Shown here in pieces: positions 35,071 to 44,972 of a DNA stretch of 64,000 nt. Origin of the DNA: CAVRXQ01 sp963849105 (GTDB lineage: Bacteria; Actinomycetota; Acidimicrobiia; Acidimicrobiales; Bog-793); the NCBI GenBank assembly GCA_963849105.1, contig CAWKGD010000002.1:157803-221802 (forward strand), written 5' to 3'. Each line of letters opens with the position of its first letter. Within the stretch, counting starts at the first letter, position 1. Both the position numbers and the translations under genes were made by a program. The notes under the pieces are model-generated. The model did no database searches. It saw only the letters and a list, made by a program, of their open reading frames with translations, and was not told the origin of the DNA.

Positions 35071-35280
35071 TGCAATAGCCGCTTCGAGGGCCCTGTCGAT
35101 CTGCGCGCCATCGGCGCTCGAGACCGTGAGCAGCTCCTCGCCGGTAGCTGAATTATCGCTTCGCAGCGGTGCGCCCGCACCCTCCATCCACTTCCCAGCA
35201 ACGTAGACAGATTTCTTGCTAACGCCGAGCGACTCGAATAACGGCCGTGGCGATATTGCCAATGTGCTCGCGTTCACCAC
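35071..35280 (-). pseudogene. Aldehyde dehydrogenase N-terminal stub
   Basis: KKSVYVAGKWMEGAGAPLRS, then NSATGEELLTVSSADGAQID and RALEAAIARG match the first 60-70 residues of NAD-dependent aldehyde dehydrogenases. Similarity stops there; the rest of the frame to 34867 is low quality and overlaps the stress-protein gene on the other strand. The catalytic Cys and cofactor domain are absent. In the next frame a short tail ends with TGA at 34958-34956 and may be the end of whatever was fused to the stub by deletion. Confidence 0.7.
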
Positions 35281-35658
35281 CCGAATCTATGCTATGGAGT
35301 GGCTTGGAGGCTGCCCTCATGTATTTCGTCGTTCTTGACAGTCATCGTGCGCGAGGAATTATTTTCTTCTTCCGATGTGCAGGCGGGTGTTCGCTTCAGG
35401 AGAACACACCGGGCATGTGCGATTTGGATCACGAGTCGCATATCGGGCGCACACTTCGATGCCAGCTCCTGTTGAGATATTGAGTGTCCGCGTGATTGGA
35501 TCACGTGCAAATCTGGAGCCATCGCACTATGAGCTGATCGCGGTCGGCAACGCTCGCTTGGCAACTAGCTGCATTCGCGTGCTCGTGTGTGGTTCGCTCT
35601 TTCGTCGCGTTCTCCAGTTGCTGCAAGTTACCCACGCGGCGCGTTGAGCTTCGCAGGT
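35281..35658. other. Intergenic region before the first MR/MLE gene
   Basis: No gene is recognisable. It should hold promoters for the racemase-family gene read to the right. A TTGACA at about 35336 followed 17 bases later by ATTATT is the only promoter-like pair I noticed, and it is weak. Confidence 0.35.
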
Positions 35659-36771
35659 ATGTCCACATCTCTGCTCTGTCCCCAGGTTCATGGCGGAGAG
35701 CTGACCATTATTCCGGTACGTCTCCCCAAGCAATTGAAGTCCGGCCTGCACCAAATAGACGCGATCTGGGTAATCGTGCTGGAGGTACAAGCAGGCGATT
35801 ATTCGGGGGTGGGCTACGCGTTCGCGCTTCGGGAACAAGAGGCTCGTTCAATTTCTGCTCAGGTGGAAAGTTTGTTCCCCTTCGTATGGGACGCGGAGGT
35901 CGGAATTCGGAGTGCGTGGAGACAAATGTGGACCGAAATCAATCATGTGGGGCAAGCCGGTCCGCCGCTCATGGCTCTGAGCGTGATTGACACGGCACTT
36001 TGGGATCTTGGAGCAAGATCGGCTGGATTACCCCTGCATCAGTTACTCGGCGGGAAGACGACGAGATTTCCTCTATATGGAAGCGGAGGATGGCTCAGTT
36101 ACTCCCTTGACGAGCTCTTAGAGGAAGCGCAATTTTTCGCAGCTGCCGGATATTGCGCTTACAAAATGAAGGTCGGCAACACAGTTTGGCGAGAGGATCT
36201 CGAGCGCGTAAGCAAAGTTATCGACGCCGTTGGAGATCGCATCGAGATCATGGTCGACGTCAATCAATCCTGGTTTTCAGGTGATGCTGTTCCTCGCATT
36301 ACGACCTTGCTCGATCTCGGCGTTCGATGGATCGAAGAACCAGTGGATGCGAACGACCTACGAGGCATATCGTGGATCCGAACCCACTCGGTCGCGAGGC
36401 TTGCAGCGGGAGAAACCCTCACACTGGCTGGCTGCATCGAAAGGTTGATTCTCCCGCACTCAGTCGACGTCGTGATGCCCGACCTAATGCGATGTGGCGG
36501 TCCGACCGGTATGAGCGACGTGATGTCCATCGCGCGCCACGAACATGTCCAGGTTTCTCCACATCTGTTTCCCGAAGTAAGCGCGCACGTCGCGTCGGCC
36601 TTCGTCGGCGAGGTGATGCTTGAAGACATTGTCGGTGGCTGGGCGGAAAGTTGCTTCGACTCGACTTCTAATCGCTCGAATGGAGTACTTGACATCTCCC
36701 ACTCCATCGGAATCGGACTAAAACTTCGGGAGGACCTTGAAATAGCATCTCGTATTCAGTTGGCAGGCTAG
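35659..36771 (+). CDS. Mandelate racemase/muconate lactonizing enzyme family (enolase superfamily)
   Basis: A 370-residue enolase-superfamily enzyme. The barrel carries the KxK pair in YKMKVG, the three metal ligands in DVNQSW, IEEPVDAND and AAGETL, and the His base in SPHLFPE. The KxK and His-Asp pattern fits the mandelate racemase subgroup, which includes many sugar-acid dehydratases. It is paralogous to the protein at 53839-54969. The start ATG 35659 is preceded by GCAGGT; an in-frame earlier start gives an unrelated extension. Dehydration of an aldonic acid is inferred from context; the exact acid is unknown. Confidence 0.88.
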   Translation: MSTSLLCPQVHGGELTIIPVRLPKQLKSGLHQIDAIWVIVLEVQAGDYSGVGYAFALREQEARSISAQVESLFPFVWDAEVGIRSAWRQMWTEINHVGQAGPPLMALSVIDTALWDLGARSAGLPLHQLLGGKTTRFPLYGSGGWLSYSLDELLEEAQFFAAAGYCAYKMKVGNTVWREDLERVSKVIDAVGDRIEIMVDVNQSWFSGDAVPRITTLLDLGVRWIEEPVDANDLRGISWIRTHSVARLAAGETLTLAGCIERLILPHSVDVVMPDLMRCGGPTGMSDVMSIARHEHVQVSPHLFPEVSAHVASAFVGEVMLEDIVGGWAESCFDSTSNRSNGVLDISHSIGIGLKLREDLEIASRIQLAG

Positions 36772-36797
36772 GGACGCTCAAGACGCGCACTGTCATT

Positions 36798-37328
36798 TCA
36801 CTCACTCGATCGCCACGGCTCGATGACCCATCCCTTTTGCCAGCTCGACACGTGGTGGAGTTTCGCTGTAAGCGACTGAAAAAACCATTTGCCTTCGATC
36901 TTCGCGAATGTGTTGTCATAGCGACCAGCGATAAATACCGCCTGGCCTTCCTCTGGACTCTCCGGAGCCAGCATCGTGCACGGATCGACCAGGTACCAGG
37001 TGCCCACAGCTGTTAACCCGTCGTCAGCGATCCGAATCAATTCGTTGCCAACATTGTGCATCGTCCATTTATATTCACGCGTAAGCCCTGCAAAGAAATC
37101 TCGGATCTCCTTTCGGCCTCGATACGTTCCGCTAATTGCTGATGCTGGCGTAATGCTCCATGTTGCGTCCTCCAGAAACAACGCTACGATTGCGTCAGCA
37201 TCAAATCCGTTATCCATCGCCTCTGCATAGCGAAACATGAGCTGTCGAACTTCCTCGTAGTCCTCCAGGCGCTGGATACGCGCCGCGCACATTCGAAGGA
37301 AATCATCGCGATTGTGATCGATCGTCAT
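36798..37328 (-). CDS. NTF2-fold (SnoaL-like) protein
   Basis: A 176-residue protein of the SnoaL/ring-dioxygenase-beta-like fold. It shows RIQRLEDYEEVRQLMFRYAE, DADAIVALFLEDATW, GTYRGRKEIRDFF and the C-terminal WFFQSLTAKLHHVS strand. ATG 37328 is preferred because GGAGAAAAAG precedes it. It is similar to the protein at 55670-56188 (RLEDYEAIRRTW; YRGRKTVIEDFY). Family members are isomerases, cyclases, hydratases or partner subunits, so the activity is not assigned. It lies 78 bases from an SDR on the same strand. Confidence 0.75.
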   Translation of the reverse strand: MTIDHNRDDFLRMCAARIQRLEDYEEVRQLMFRYAEAMDNGFDADAIVALFLEDATWSITPASAISGTYRGRKEIRDFFAGLTREYKWTMHNVGNELIRIADDGLTAVGTWYLVDPCTMLAPESPEEGQAVFIAGRYDNTFAKIEGKWFFQSLTAKLHHVSSWQKGWVIEPWRSSE

Positions 37329-37406
37329 TCTTTTTCTCCGTCTCACTTGGACTTCTCCACGAGAAGACTGCCTTATCACTTCAAGAGAACTGCTGGATTC
37401 CAGAGG

Positions 37407-38165
37407 TCATTTTGCTACTCGGCCGCCATCCACACTGAGAACCGAGCCGGTTGTGTAAGACGATCCCGGGGACGCCAAGAAGAGTGCCGCCGGCACAATC
37501 TCGTCTGGAGTACCCCACCGTCGAAGGGGCACCTGATACTCGATCATGTCCTTGGAAGCACGCTGATTCATGAATGGAACCATCATCTCCGTGGCGAAAG
37601 GTCCCGGAGCTAAGGCATTAACGGTGACTCCTAGTGGAGCCCATTCGACGGCGAGCGATCGTGTGAGTTGGATGACTGCGCCCTTTGTCGCGGCGTAACT
37701 CGACTGTTCGGCCACGCCGATCAGGCCAGCAGCCGACGCAATATTCACGATTCGCCCGTAACCTGCCTCGCGCATGGGCCTAATGGCTGCTCGACACATC
37801 AGCCATGTTCCGATGAGATTTACGTCGATGCAACTCTGAAACTCAGTTCGGCTCACGTCTTCAGCAGGACCCTTTACAAACAGCCCCGCGCTGTTGATGA
37901 GAATGTCCAGCCTGCCGAACCGTTCGACGACGAATTCCACCAGATCGTCTACCGAGGTCTCGTCAGTAACGTCACACGAGCGCGCCTCGACCGCGTGGCC
38001 GGTCTCGCAACTGAGCGCAGTCGCAGCATCGCGGCACACTTGCATACGCCGGCTGGCGAGGATGACTGATGCGCCGTTCTGGGATAGACCCCGCGCGATC
38101 GCGTAACCCAGTCCCAGCGAACCTCCAGTGACGATGCCTACGTGGCCGGCTATTCCGTTAGTCAA
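37407..38165 (-). CDS. Short-chain dehydrogenase/reductase
   Basis: A 252-residue classical SDR with TGGSLGLGYAIA, the DVT acidic position, NSAG, NIASAAGLIG with the active Ser nearby, and YAATKGA for Tyr-x3-Lys. The C-terminal TGSVLSVDGG is intact. It could oxidise a sugar or polyol, as many SDRs in such clusters do. Substrate and cofactor are unknown. It precedes the NTF2-fold gene on the minus strand. Confidence 0.9.
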   Translation of the reverse strand: MTNGIAGHVGIVTGGSLGLGYAIARGLSQNGASVILASRRMQVCRDAATALSCETGHAVEARSCDVTDETSVDDLVEFVVERFGRLDILINSAGLFVKGPAEDVSRTEFQSCIDVNLIGTWLMCRAAIRPMREAGYGRIVNIASAAGLIGVAEQSSYAATKGAVIQLTRSLAVEWAPLGVTVNALAPGPFATEMMVPFMNQRASKDMIEYQVPLRRWGTPDEIVPAALFLASPGSSYTTGSVLSVDGGRVAK

Positions 38166-38585
38166 TATTCGTCAACTCCTCGGAGTTCGAGCACCTAGCC
38201 GCGCATCTTGAAGAGTGCAATATCGACGACCTGCGATGTCGAATCGAAACGGCGCTATGTCAATGATCTCCCCAAGGTGTCGACGCAAGAAGCGAAAACC
38301 CACGAAGCGCTGCGTCGATAGATCTCACATTTTTCCCACTCTGCGCCACCGTTTCGCCGGCAAGTGCAGGCACCAACCGATCACGTGAGTCTGCTCGATC
38401 CATTCGTTCTCATTAGGAGCATGCGAGAAGGCGGGCCGGGCAGGGATCGTGAGTATGTGCGACTCCCCACGATCTCTGCCGTAGCAGACGTACCGCTCTT
38501 GGCAGCTAACACGGGCCGTCTCTCGATGCTGGAGCACCTATTTCGGTTCGTTCAGTTGTATCTATTCCGCTATCCCAAATGGCGG
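38166..38585. other. 420 bases with no gene seen
   Basis: It separates the minus-strand SDR from the upstream sugar-binding protein gene. No complete open frame with a family signature and no strong hairpin were noticed; a promoter for the SDR and NTF2 genes probably lies here. Confidence 0.4.
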
Positions 38586-39731
38586 CTACGAAATGCCAGG
38601 GATCCCGCCACCCGGAACTGGGTAGACGACCTGTGGTGCCTTATTCCGGAGAGCGAGAATCGCAAGCGTTTGCGGGTACGAGAAGATGTAAGTCGCCTGA
38701 CTGTTGAACGGCGTGTCCTTGATCCAACCGTTCAGATAATTCTGCTTTATCGCAAGCAACGGGAAGTAGAAAGTCCTACCTGTCTCGAAGTCCGAGGAAG
38801 CTACTTTGTGTTGCAGGAGGGCGATTGCCGTCCAAATTCCGGCTCCCGAAATGCTTGGGAAAGAGGAGATCGAAAAGAGGTTGTTGTTAAACTTCGCCGG
38901 ATCCGAGGAGAGCATACTTTTCCAAACTCGGAGATCCTGACCCGCGTTGCCGAAGTAAACGTACGGAAGCGGGCGGTGTGCCGCCTTGAACGCGTCGACA
39001 ACACCGACTTCCCCCGCGCCCTCGCTTACGACCCCTTGAATCGCGGGCAAGCTGGGGAGTGCAGTGGAAATCACTTGATCCGTAATCGTCGTCGTCCATT
39101 GTCCGTAGACAGTGCCGACAAGCTTCAGACCAGGGTATTGCTTCAGCCCGAGTTCGACGCCCTGATGGAAGGGTGCCTCCGGTGCTGTGCCAGCGATTCC
39201 CGCATCATCGAGGATATTCCCCTTACCGTGGAGCGCCTTCCCCATAGCGAGCATCTGCAATTCGGTCTCGATGGGGTAGTGGTTCGTGATCTTGTACGCG
39301 CAAGGGGCAGTCGCGATCTCATTCACTGCCACCACGATGATTCCCGCATTACACGCCTGTTGAATTGCCAAATTCAGCGCGGTCGCGGAGCTTGCATCCA
39401 CAATTATGGCGTTGTAGTGCTCCACAATGAAGCTTCGAATCTGCTGCGCCTGCGTAGCGGCTGAGTTGTTCGCGTCAGTGATGGTGTACTGACTGATGTA
39501 CCCCTCTCGCTTGGCATCCTTCAGCGTGGTCTCTGCATTCGAGATTAGAACCTCGTGAAAGGTATTTCCCAACATTGAGTTTGAATACCCAATTTTGAAG
39601 CCGGTACCACTGCTGTGGGGCACGACACTCCCGCTGCTAATGCCACCTGATAACGCAACAGGTACCCCGAAGAGTGTTGCCGCTGCCAATCCCATCAGAA
39701 GTTTTCGTCCGAAATGCTGTTTCTTCATCAT
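38586..39731 (-). CDS. Sugar-type ABC transporter substrate-binding protein
   Basis: A 381-residue exported type I periplasmic-binding protein. A KKQHFGRKLL start is followed by a hydrophobic stretch and the mature KIGYSNSMLGNTFHEV. YNAIIVDASSATALNLAIQQ and GIIVVAVNE are hinge-region motifs of ribose/xylose-binding relatives. It is clearly paralogous to the protein at 49006-50139. No permease or ATPase adjoins it, so it may share the transporter at 50148-53852. The start is ATG 39731, five bases after GGGGG. Confidence 0.85.
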   Translation of the reverse strand: MMKKQHFGRKLLMGLAAATLFGVPVALSGGISSGSVVPHSSGTGFKIGYSNSMLGNTFHEVLISNAETTLKDAKREGYISQYTITDANNSAATQAQQIRSFIVEHYNAIIVDASSATALNLAIQQACNAGIIVVAVNEIATAPCAYKITNHYPIETELQMLAMGKALHGKGNILDDAGIAGTAPEAPFHQGVELGLKQYPGLKLVGTVYGQWTTTITDQVISTALPSLPAIQGVVSEGAGEVGVVDAFKAAHRPLPYVYFGNAGQDLRVWKSMLSSDPAKFNNNLFSISSFPSISGAGIWTAIALLQHKVASSDFETGRTFYFPLLAIKQNYLNGWIKDTPFNSQATYIFSYPQTLAILALRNKAPQVVYPVPGGGIPGIS

Positions 39732-40671
39732 GTTGACCCCCATACTCTTACCGTCACCATTTCCCCTCAATTTGTTACGGTTCTGTGTCTTGTAGTTCTC
39801 CTAAGTCGGCACATCTCCGGTGCCGGGTTGTCAACAAAGATCGTCCGTACGACGACGCCACCCATTAGGTCCGTGGGTGGCGCGCTGCGCAACCCGCGAG
39901 ATTGTGCCGTAGTACGGATCACTTGTTTCATTGGAATTCGCTTGCTTACCACATCCCACCTGGGCAATCAAGCGCCCACTCGATGCAGGATCGTTGCGTG
40001 GATCGAGGAAATAGCGAGTCAGTGCAGTGCGCACTCAGCGCTATTTGGCGTTGCTCGAGTGGTCGCGGGCAATCTCGTCGATCGAGCTCGCCGACCGCAG
40101 CCAGCGCGCAAGCTAAAACCTTCGATAATCCGATGGTACCCGCGCGTTTAGCGGCGCTTGCTTCACCAAAGCGTCGTCTTCAAGATCGAAGATGAGAGCG
40201 ACAGGATGCGTTTACACCGGGCGCGCATGAAGGTGCTACGAAGGAGGGTGGCGCAAACAGCCACCAAGTCGTCTAGTGATGCTTCACCGAGACAACCAAG
40301 TACGGAACCTTGCTGTTCCACTGCGGGGAGCCGAAAACTCACTGGCGGCGAACTTGAAGGAAAAGTCGTGCCGGTGCTTCCCTCCCGTTGTGAGTGGTCC
40401 CCAAACCCCGACAAGCAGAGAAGCTATCGTTCTCGATCGCTTTTGGTGCCTGACCGTTTCGTGCTACCCCGATGGAAGTAGATCACTGTCTCGTGTTGCG
40501 CCAGCTGGACTCACCTCAACGAGTTTTCACATCGTCAGATAGCTTTGCGGCATTCGGCTTCGATCGACTGAACTGGATATCTAGCGCGTCGAGGAATGAC
40601 GATGGGACTCGGTGGATAGCTGGTCGGGGCGAACGGCAAGTGGCAACCGACCGTTCCAACAGGAGCGAACA
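39732..40671. other. 940-base divergent intergenic region with no gene seen
   Basis: It lies between the binding protein (left) and the HisD-like gene (right), so promoters for both should be here. A TTGTCAACAA palindrome at 39827-39836 is the only clear symmetric element. Open frames on both strands are short and unconvincing; the length suggests decayed sequence or long leader regions. Confidence 0.4.
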
Positions 40672-42006
40672 ATGATCAAAAAGCTGAAGTCGTCGATTGC
40701 GCCGGAGCTTGACCAAGAACACGGTGCTCGAATTCGCGAGACCGTAGCCACAGTCATCGAGGACGTCCGCAGTCACGGTGATGAAGCCGTGCGTGAGTAT
40801 TCGGCCAGATTCGATGACTGGAATCCCAAATCGTTCCGCATGACCCAGGACGAAATTGCTCAGGCCATAGGCCAGGTACGAGATGGCGTACTCGAAGATC
40901 TCAAATTTGCACAGCGCCAGGTGCGTGAATTCGCGAAGCGCCAGCGAGACACGCTCGTAGATTTCGAGGCTGAGACGCTGCCGGGTGTCTACCTCGGTCA
41001 GCGGCACATCCCGGTTGCATCAAGCGCGGCCTATGTGCCCGGAGGACGCTATTCGCTAACGGCCTCAGCACACATGACGATCGTTACGGCGAAGGTCGCC
41101 GGAGTACCTCGAGTTGTCGCAGCAACGCCACCTCGTCGCGGACAAGCACCTGCTGCGACGATCGCGGCTATGTCGCTCGCGGGCGCGGACGAGATCTACT
41201 TGCTCGGCGGTGTACAAGCCATCGCGGCAATGGCCCTCGGTACCGAGACCATCGAAAGTGTCGACCTGTTGGCTGGCCCAGGAAATGCTTACGTCGCGGA
41301 AGCGAAGCGCCAGCTCTTCGGAGAAGTCGGCATCGACTTAATCGCCGGACCGACGGAGATCCTGATCATTGCTGACGAATTTGCCGATCCGTTCGTTGTG
41401 GCTGTCGATTTGTTGAGCCAAGCAGAGCATGGTCCCGAGTCACCGGCGGTCCTTATCACTACGTCGGAGTCGATAGCGCAGGAAGTCGTGAGTCAGATCG
41501 ATCAGCTGCTTGTGGGGATGCCGACGAGGGACATGGCTCAGCCAGCTTGGCGAGACTTCGGCGAGGTTTTCATCGTCGACGAGCTGGCAGAAGGATATGA
41601 GCTAGCTGATCAACTTGCATTTGAGCACGTGGAAGTTTTGACGGCGAATCCGCGCGAAGCGTTGGCCGTGCTAAGGAATTACGGGTCAATTTTCCTCGGC
41701 GAGCGCACATGCGTTTCCTACGGGGACAAAGTAATTGGGACAAACCATGTACTCCCAACTCGCCGAGCGGCCCGATACACAGGGGGCCTTTGGGTTGGCA
41801 AGTTCCTAAAGACGGTTACCTATCAGGAGGTAGTGAGTTCAAGCGCAAGCGCGATGCTTGGAGCGGTGTGCGGACGCGTCTCGCGAGTGGAGCAGTTCGA
41901 AGGGCACGCGAGATCGGGTGACGTGAGAGCTGCAAAGTTCGGGGAATTAGAGCTCACCTGGTGTGACAGGCGTGTTCGTCGGAGTATGGAAACTCGCCCG
42001 ACGTGA
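40672..42006 (+). CDS. Histidinol dehydrogenase-family enzyme (HpsN-like possibility)
   Basis: A 444-residue member of the HisD family. All residues of the zinc and catalytic centre appear in context: SQAEHGPES (Gln and His ligands), AFEHVEV (Glu-His pair), YGDKVIGTNHVLP (Asp ligand) and GHARSGDV (His ligand). No other histidine genes are nearby and it heads a unit with an SDR, so biosynthetic HisD is unlikely. Family branches such as HpsN oxidise a terminal alcohol twice to a carboxylate (for example dihydroxypropanesulfonate); oxidation of a polyol is therefore plausible. The start ATG 40672 follows AGGAGCGAAC. Confidence 0.82.
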   Translation: MIKKLKSSIAPELDQEHGARIRETVATVIEDVRSHGDEAVREYSARFDDWNPKSFRMTQDEIAQAIGQVRDGVLEDLKFAQRQVREFAKRQRDTLVDFEAETLPGVYLGQRHIPVASSAAYVPGGRYSLTASAHMTIVTAKVAGVPRVVAATPPRRGQAPAATIAAMSLAGADEIYLLGGVQAIAAMALGTETIESVDLLAGPGNAYVAEAKRQLFGEVGIDLIAGPTEILIIADEFADPFVVAVDLLSQAEHGPESPAVLITTSESIAQEVVSQIDQLLVGMPTRDMAQPAWRDFGEVFIVDELAEGYELADQLAFEHVEVLTANPREALAVLRNYGSIFLGERTCVSYGDKVIGTNHVLPTRRAARYTGGLWVGKFLKTVTYQEVVSSSASAMLGAVCGRVSRVEQFEGHARSGDVRAAKFGELELTWCDRRVRRSMETRPT

Positions 42007-42770
42007 GGTTCACTGGCCGTACTGCTCTTGTCACAGGCGCTGGGCACGGACTCGGAACGGAGATCGCCCGTGCGCTCGCTGACCACGGTGCCGATCTGGT
42101 ACTAGTCGGCAGGAACACTCATGCGTTGGAGTCGGCCGCGAAGCGAGTGGGGGAAAGTGGGTCGGTCACACGCATCGAACTTTGTGATGTCAGCGATCCC
42201 AACGCGGTCAGCGCTCTCTCTTCGGCATTACATGGCGAGTTCATTTCAATTTTGATTAACAATGCAGGCATCGCTGGACCGGTAAAGGCGTTAGTCGACA
42301 TTGAATCAACCGAGTGGGATGACGTGTTCGCCACAAATGTTCGAGGTGTCTACCTGATGTGTCGCGCCTTTCTACCGGAGATGCTTCAACGGGGCCACGG
42401 CGACGTCATCAATATTGCTTCGGTGAGTGGTAAACGGCCGTTGCCGATGCGCACGCCCTACTGCGCGTCAAAGATGGCAGTAATCGGCCTGACGCTGACG
42501 CTCGCCGCAGAGGTCGGATCGAGAGGAGTGAACGTGAACTGTCTTTCTCCCGGATACGTCCGGGGAGCGCGCATGGAACGGGTCATTCAACTTGCAGCCA
42601 ATCAGAGCGGCAAAAGCTTCGCGGAAGTGGAGCGAGAGTACCTCGCACGGACTGCCCTCGGCAGGATGCTCGAAGAGAGCGAGGTCGCTCAGGCTGTGAT
42701 CGCGATGCTGAGCATGCCAGGACTTACTGCCGCGGATATCGACCTGTCTGCCGGAATGGTCGGTCGCTAA
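42003..42770 (+). CDS. Short-chain dehydrogenase/reductase
   Basis: A 255-residue classical SDR: TGAGHGLGTEIA, NNAGIAGP, NIASVSGKRP and YCASKMAVIG. It starts with GTG 42003, overlapping the HisD-like stop as GTGA, so the two are translationally coupled and probably act in sequence. The C-terminus ends with ADIDLSAGMVGR, the usual SDR closing strand. Substrate unknown; an alcohol or sugar intermediate of the same route is inferred. Confidence 0.9.
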   Translation: MRFTGRTALVTGAGHGLGTEIARALADHGADLVLVGRNTHALESAAKRVGESGSVTRIELCDVSDPNAVSALSSALHGEFISILINNAGIAGPVKALVDIESTEWDDVFATNVRGVYLMCRAFLPEMLQRGHGDVINIASVSGKRPLPMRTPYCASKMAVIGLTLTLAAEVGSRGVNVNCLSPGYVRGARMERVIQLAANQSGKSFAEVEREYLARTALGRMLEESEVAQAVIAMLSMPGLTAADIDLSAGMVGR

Positions 42771-42883
42771 TTCGAATCAACATCGCGAGAGTCAAATCTA
42801 CGGGCAATCAGACCATGATGCGCCGAGGTACGTTGGAAACGAAACAATTGAGCTGTCGGTCTACGTAGATGTCGATTGACCTG

Positions 42884-43639
42884 CTATCCTTTTGCTACCC
42901 AGCCTCCGTCGCAAATCAGAGTTGTCCCGGTGATGTAGCGGCTGGCCTCGTTGTCAGTCAGCATCAAGATGCTGGCGGCGACGTCCTCGGCTGTCGCGAC
43001 GAACCGCGTCGGTGTGCTTTCTACGACCCAACTCTCCAAATCAGGGTTGTCCTTGCACTGCGCTTCAAACATCGGAGTGTTGATGAAGCCTGGCGCAATG
43101 ACGTTGACCCGGGTGCGTGGCGCGAGCTCTATCGCAAGCGAACGACTGAAGACCTCAACCGCCCCCTTTGTCGCTGTATAGACCGTACGACCCGCAAAGC
43201 CGAGATGGGCGCCGGTCGACGAGACGAACACGATCGAAGACTGAGCGGTCAGATGAGGAACGATTGCCCTCGTGAGCATTATGGGAGCACGCACGTTGAC
43301 GCGAAGGAGCCGATCGATGATCTCTGGTCGGATCGTCGCGACGTCTCCGATTGCAAAGTGCGCTCCAGCGTGCACGAGTATGTCGATCACGCCATACGCG
43401 TCTAACGCCGTCTGAGCAATCTGGTCGAATGAGCGATCCTCCTCAAGATCGCAGGCGATGGCCACCGCGTGCCCACCGGCAGCAACAACCGACCCTTGAT
43501 TTGCCGCAAGCCGCTCCTTGTCGCGCCCTGTTAGGACGACGTTTGCTCCTGATTCAGCAAGCAGTCGGGCTGTCGCGGCTCCGAGCCCGGAGCTCGCCCC
43601 CGTGACGATTGCGACTTTGCCCGCAAAATCGTGTTCCAT
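42884..43639 (-). CDS. Short-chain dehydrogenase/reductase
   Basis: A 251-residue SDR with TGASSGLGAATA, AIACDLEED (acidic strand), VFVSSTGAHLG and YTATKGAVEVF. The usual NNAG is HAGA here, a mild deviation. The closing TGTTLICDGG is present. ATG 43639 is chosen because GGAGGCAGCGT precedes it. The gene converges with the SDR unit at 42003-42770, 113 bases apart. Substrate unknown. Confidence 0.88.
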   Translation of the reverse strand: MEHDFAGKVAIVTGASSGLGAATARLLAESGANVVLTGRDKERLAANQGSVVAAGGHAVAIACDLEEDRSFDQIAQTALDAYGVIDILVHAGAHFAIGDVATIRPEIIDRLLRVNVRAPIMLTRAIVPHLTAQSSIVFVSSTGAHLGFAGRTVYTATKGAVEVFSRSLAIELAPRTRVNVIAPGFINTPMFEAQCKDNPDLESWVVESTPTRFVATAEDVAASILMLTDNEASRYITGTTLICDGGWVAKG

Positions 43640-44070
43640 ACGCTGCCTCCGCGGATCGCATCTCGGCAAGGTGTCCTCAAACTGACGGCACAGCGTACGT
43701 CGCAACGCAACCGGTGGCGAGCAGCGAAAGGCCATGGATCGTCGAACTTCTCAAGTGTCGCCACTCGCTCGAACGACGATCGCTGGGGCTCCGATTCCAC
43801 ACTTCTGGTGAGTTGGGCGATTCGGAGCGTTCAGACGTTTTGCTTCGGTACGCAAACGGCCGGGGGATATCGTTTATGAGTTCCGCTCTGCAAGCCGGTC
43901 AGGTTGGGTGACATCGTGTTAGTTGCTGCTCCTCAAGGATGCATGTCAACGTCGACTGTCGCGCGAAGTGCGTTTGGAACTCGGCGCGCTGACCGCGGGT
44001 CAAAGCGGGATGAGCTCTGTCTCTTCAATGCGGACGCGCGGCAACAGCAACAGGAATATATGGAGGGGCT
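43640..44070. other. 430-base divergent region with no gene seen
   Basis: It lies between the SDR read left and the cupin read right. No complete frame of interest; promoters for both directions are expected. GGAGGGGCT directly before 44071 is the cupin ribosome site. Confidence 0.4.
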
Positions 44071-44598
44071 ATGAGAATTCGCCGGGTCGTTGCGGGCACC
44101 GAAGCGAGTAGTTCTGCAGTCGTGGTCAGCGACGAAATGATCGACCCAATTACGGTCGGTATGCTTCCAGGAGCGGAGTTTTTTTCGATATGGGCAGGCG
44201 ACTCGATTTCTGCGTTGCCTCATAGCTGCCATGCAGATCAAGTAGAGAACTGGTTTCCACCGCCAGGCGGCTTTCGCTTTGTCGTCGTCACTCTTGGTGT
44301 CGACGCCGATGTCGCGGCTCCAGGGAGCGACCCTTCAAGCGCACTCCACGAATTAGATCGCAAACTACCCGGAACGCGGGAGATCCTTGGGGATGCGTCA
44401 GGATTTCATGGCACCGATACGGTCGACTTCGTCGCCTTACTCTCCGGAGAGATAACCCTCTGTCTCGAGGGTGCGAAAGAGGTACCCCTCCGAGCCGGAG
44501 ATACAGCGGTGCTCGCCGGAGTTCGGCACAGTTGGCGAGTGAACCCATCTGAACGCTGCATCATGGCGATCGCTCTTGTTGGAGCAACGCGGAGTTGA
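44071..44598 (+). CDS. Cupin-domain protein
   Basis: A 175-residue protein with a single double-stranded beta-helix (cupin) in the C-terminal half: DFVALLSGEITLCLEGAKEV then PLRAGDTAVLAGVRHSWRVN, including the second-motif His. The first cupin motif has FHGTDTVDF in place of the usual HxH, so the metal site may be incomplete. Small cupins near catabolic genes act as isomerases, lyases or regulators. A GGAGG lies close to the ATG. It is upstream of the aldehyde dehydrogenase gene by about 370 bases. Confidence 0.78.
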   Translation: MRIRRVVAGTEASSSAVVVSDEMIDPITVGMLPGAEFFSIWAGDSISALPHSCHADQVENWFPPPGGFRFVVVTLGVDADVAAPGSDPSSALHELDRKLPGTREILGDASGFHGTDTVDFVALLSGEITLCLEGAKEVPLRAGDTAVLAGVRHSWRVNPSERCIMAIALVGATRS

Positions 44599-44972
44599 CG
44601 TACCAAGAGCTCTACCGAGACAACTGAACGCGAGAAGTCAAACGCGAGCGAGGCAGGTAGTTATCCACTCCCGCTCTGGGCGTCTCGCTTCGGTCGACGC
44701 GAACAAACAATCCCCAACAATGGGCGAACGAGACAACTCCTTGCCAGCGAGAGGCGCTCGGCAGAGATAAGGAATCGGGATAAGTCTTCAGGGAGGAGCC
44801 TTGCTGGCCAGATTCGTAAGCCGGTCGCATCGATCCTGATGCAACGTTTCCTACGAGTCTTAAATCACCGGCCCACCGTTTATCGGGACGCCTTGACTCG
44901 CCCATCTGACAGTGATACACCTCCCGCCATGTTGGAACAACTGATGCGTTGTGCGGAACAGGGCGGATGAGC
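44599..44972. other. 374 bases with no gene seen
   Basis: The stretch before the aldehyde dehydrogenase contains no convincing frame. TTGACT at about 44893 could be a -35 element, but its -10 partner is poor. GGGCGG lies just before ATG 44973. Confidence 0.35.

Noticed and set aside
38364..39464. 366-codon plus-strand frame opposite the sugar-binding protein
   Set aside because: Antisense shadow, with no motif and arginine/leucine-rich composition.
40672..42006. Biosynthetic histidinol dehydrogenase
   Set aside because: All active-site residues are kept, but it is coupled to an SDR and isolated from his genes.
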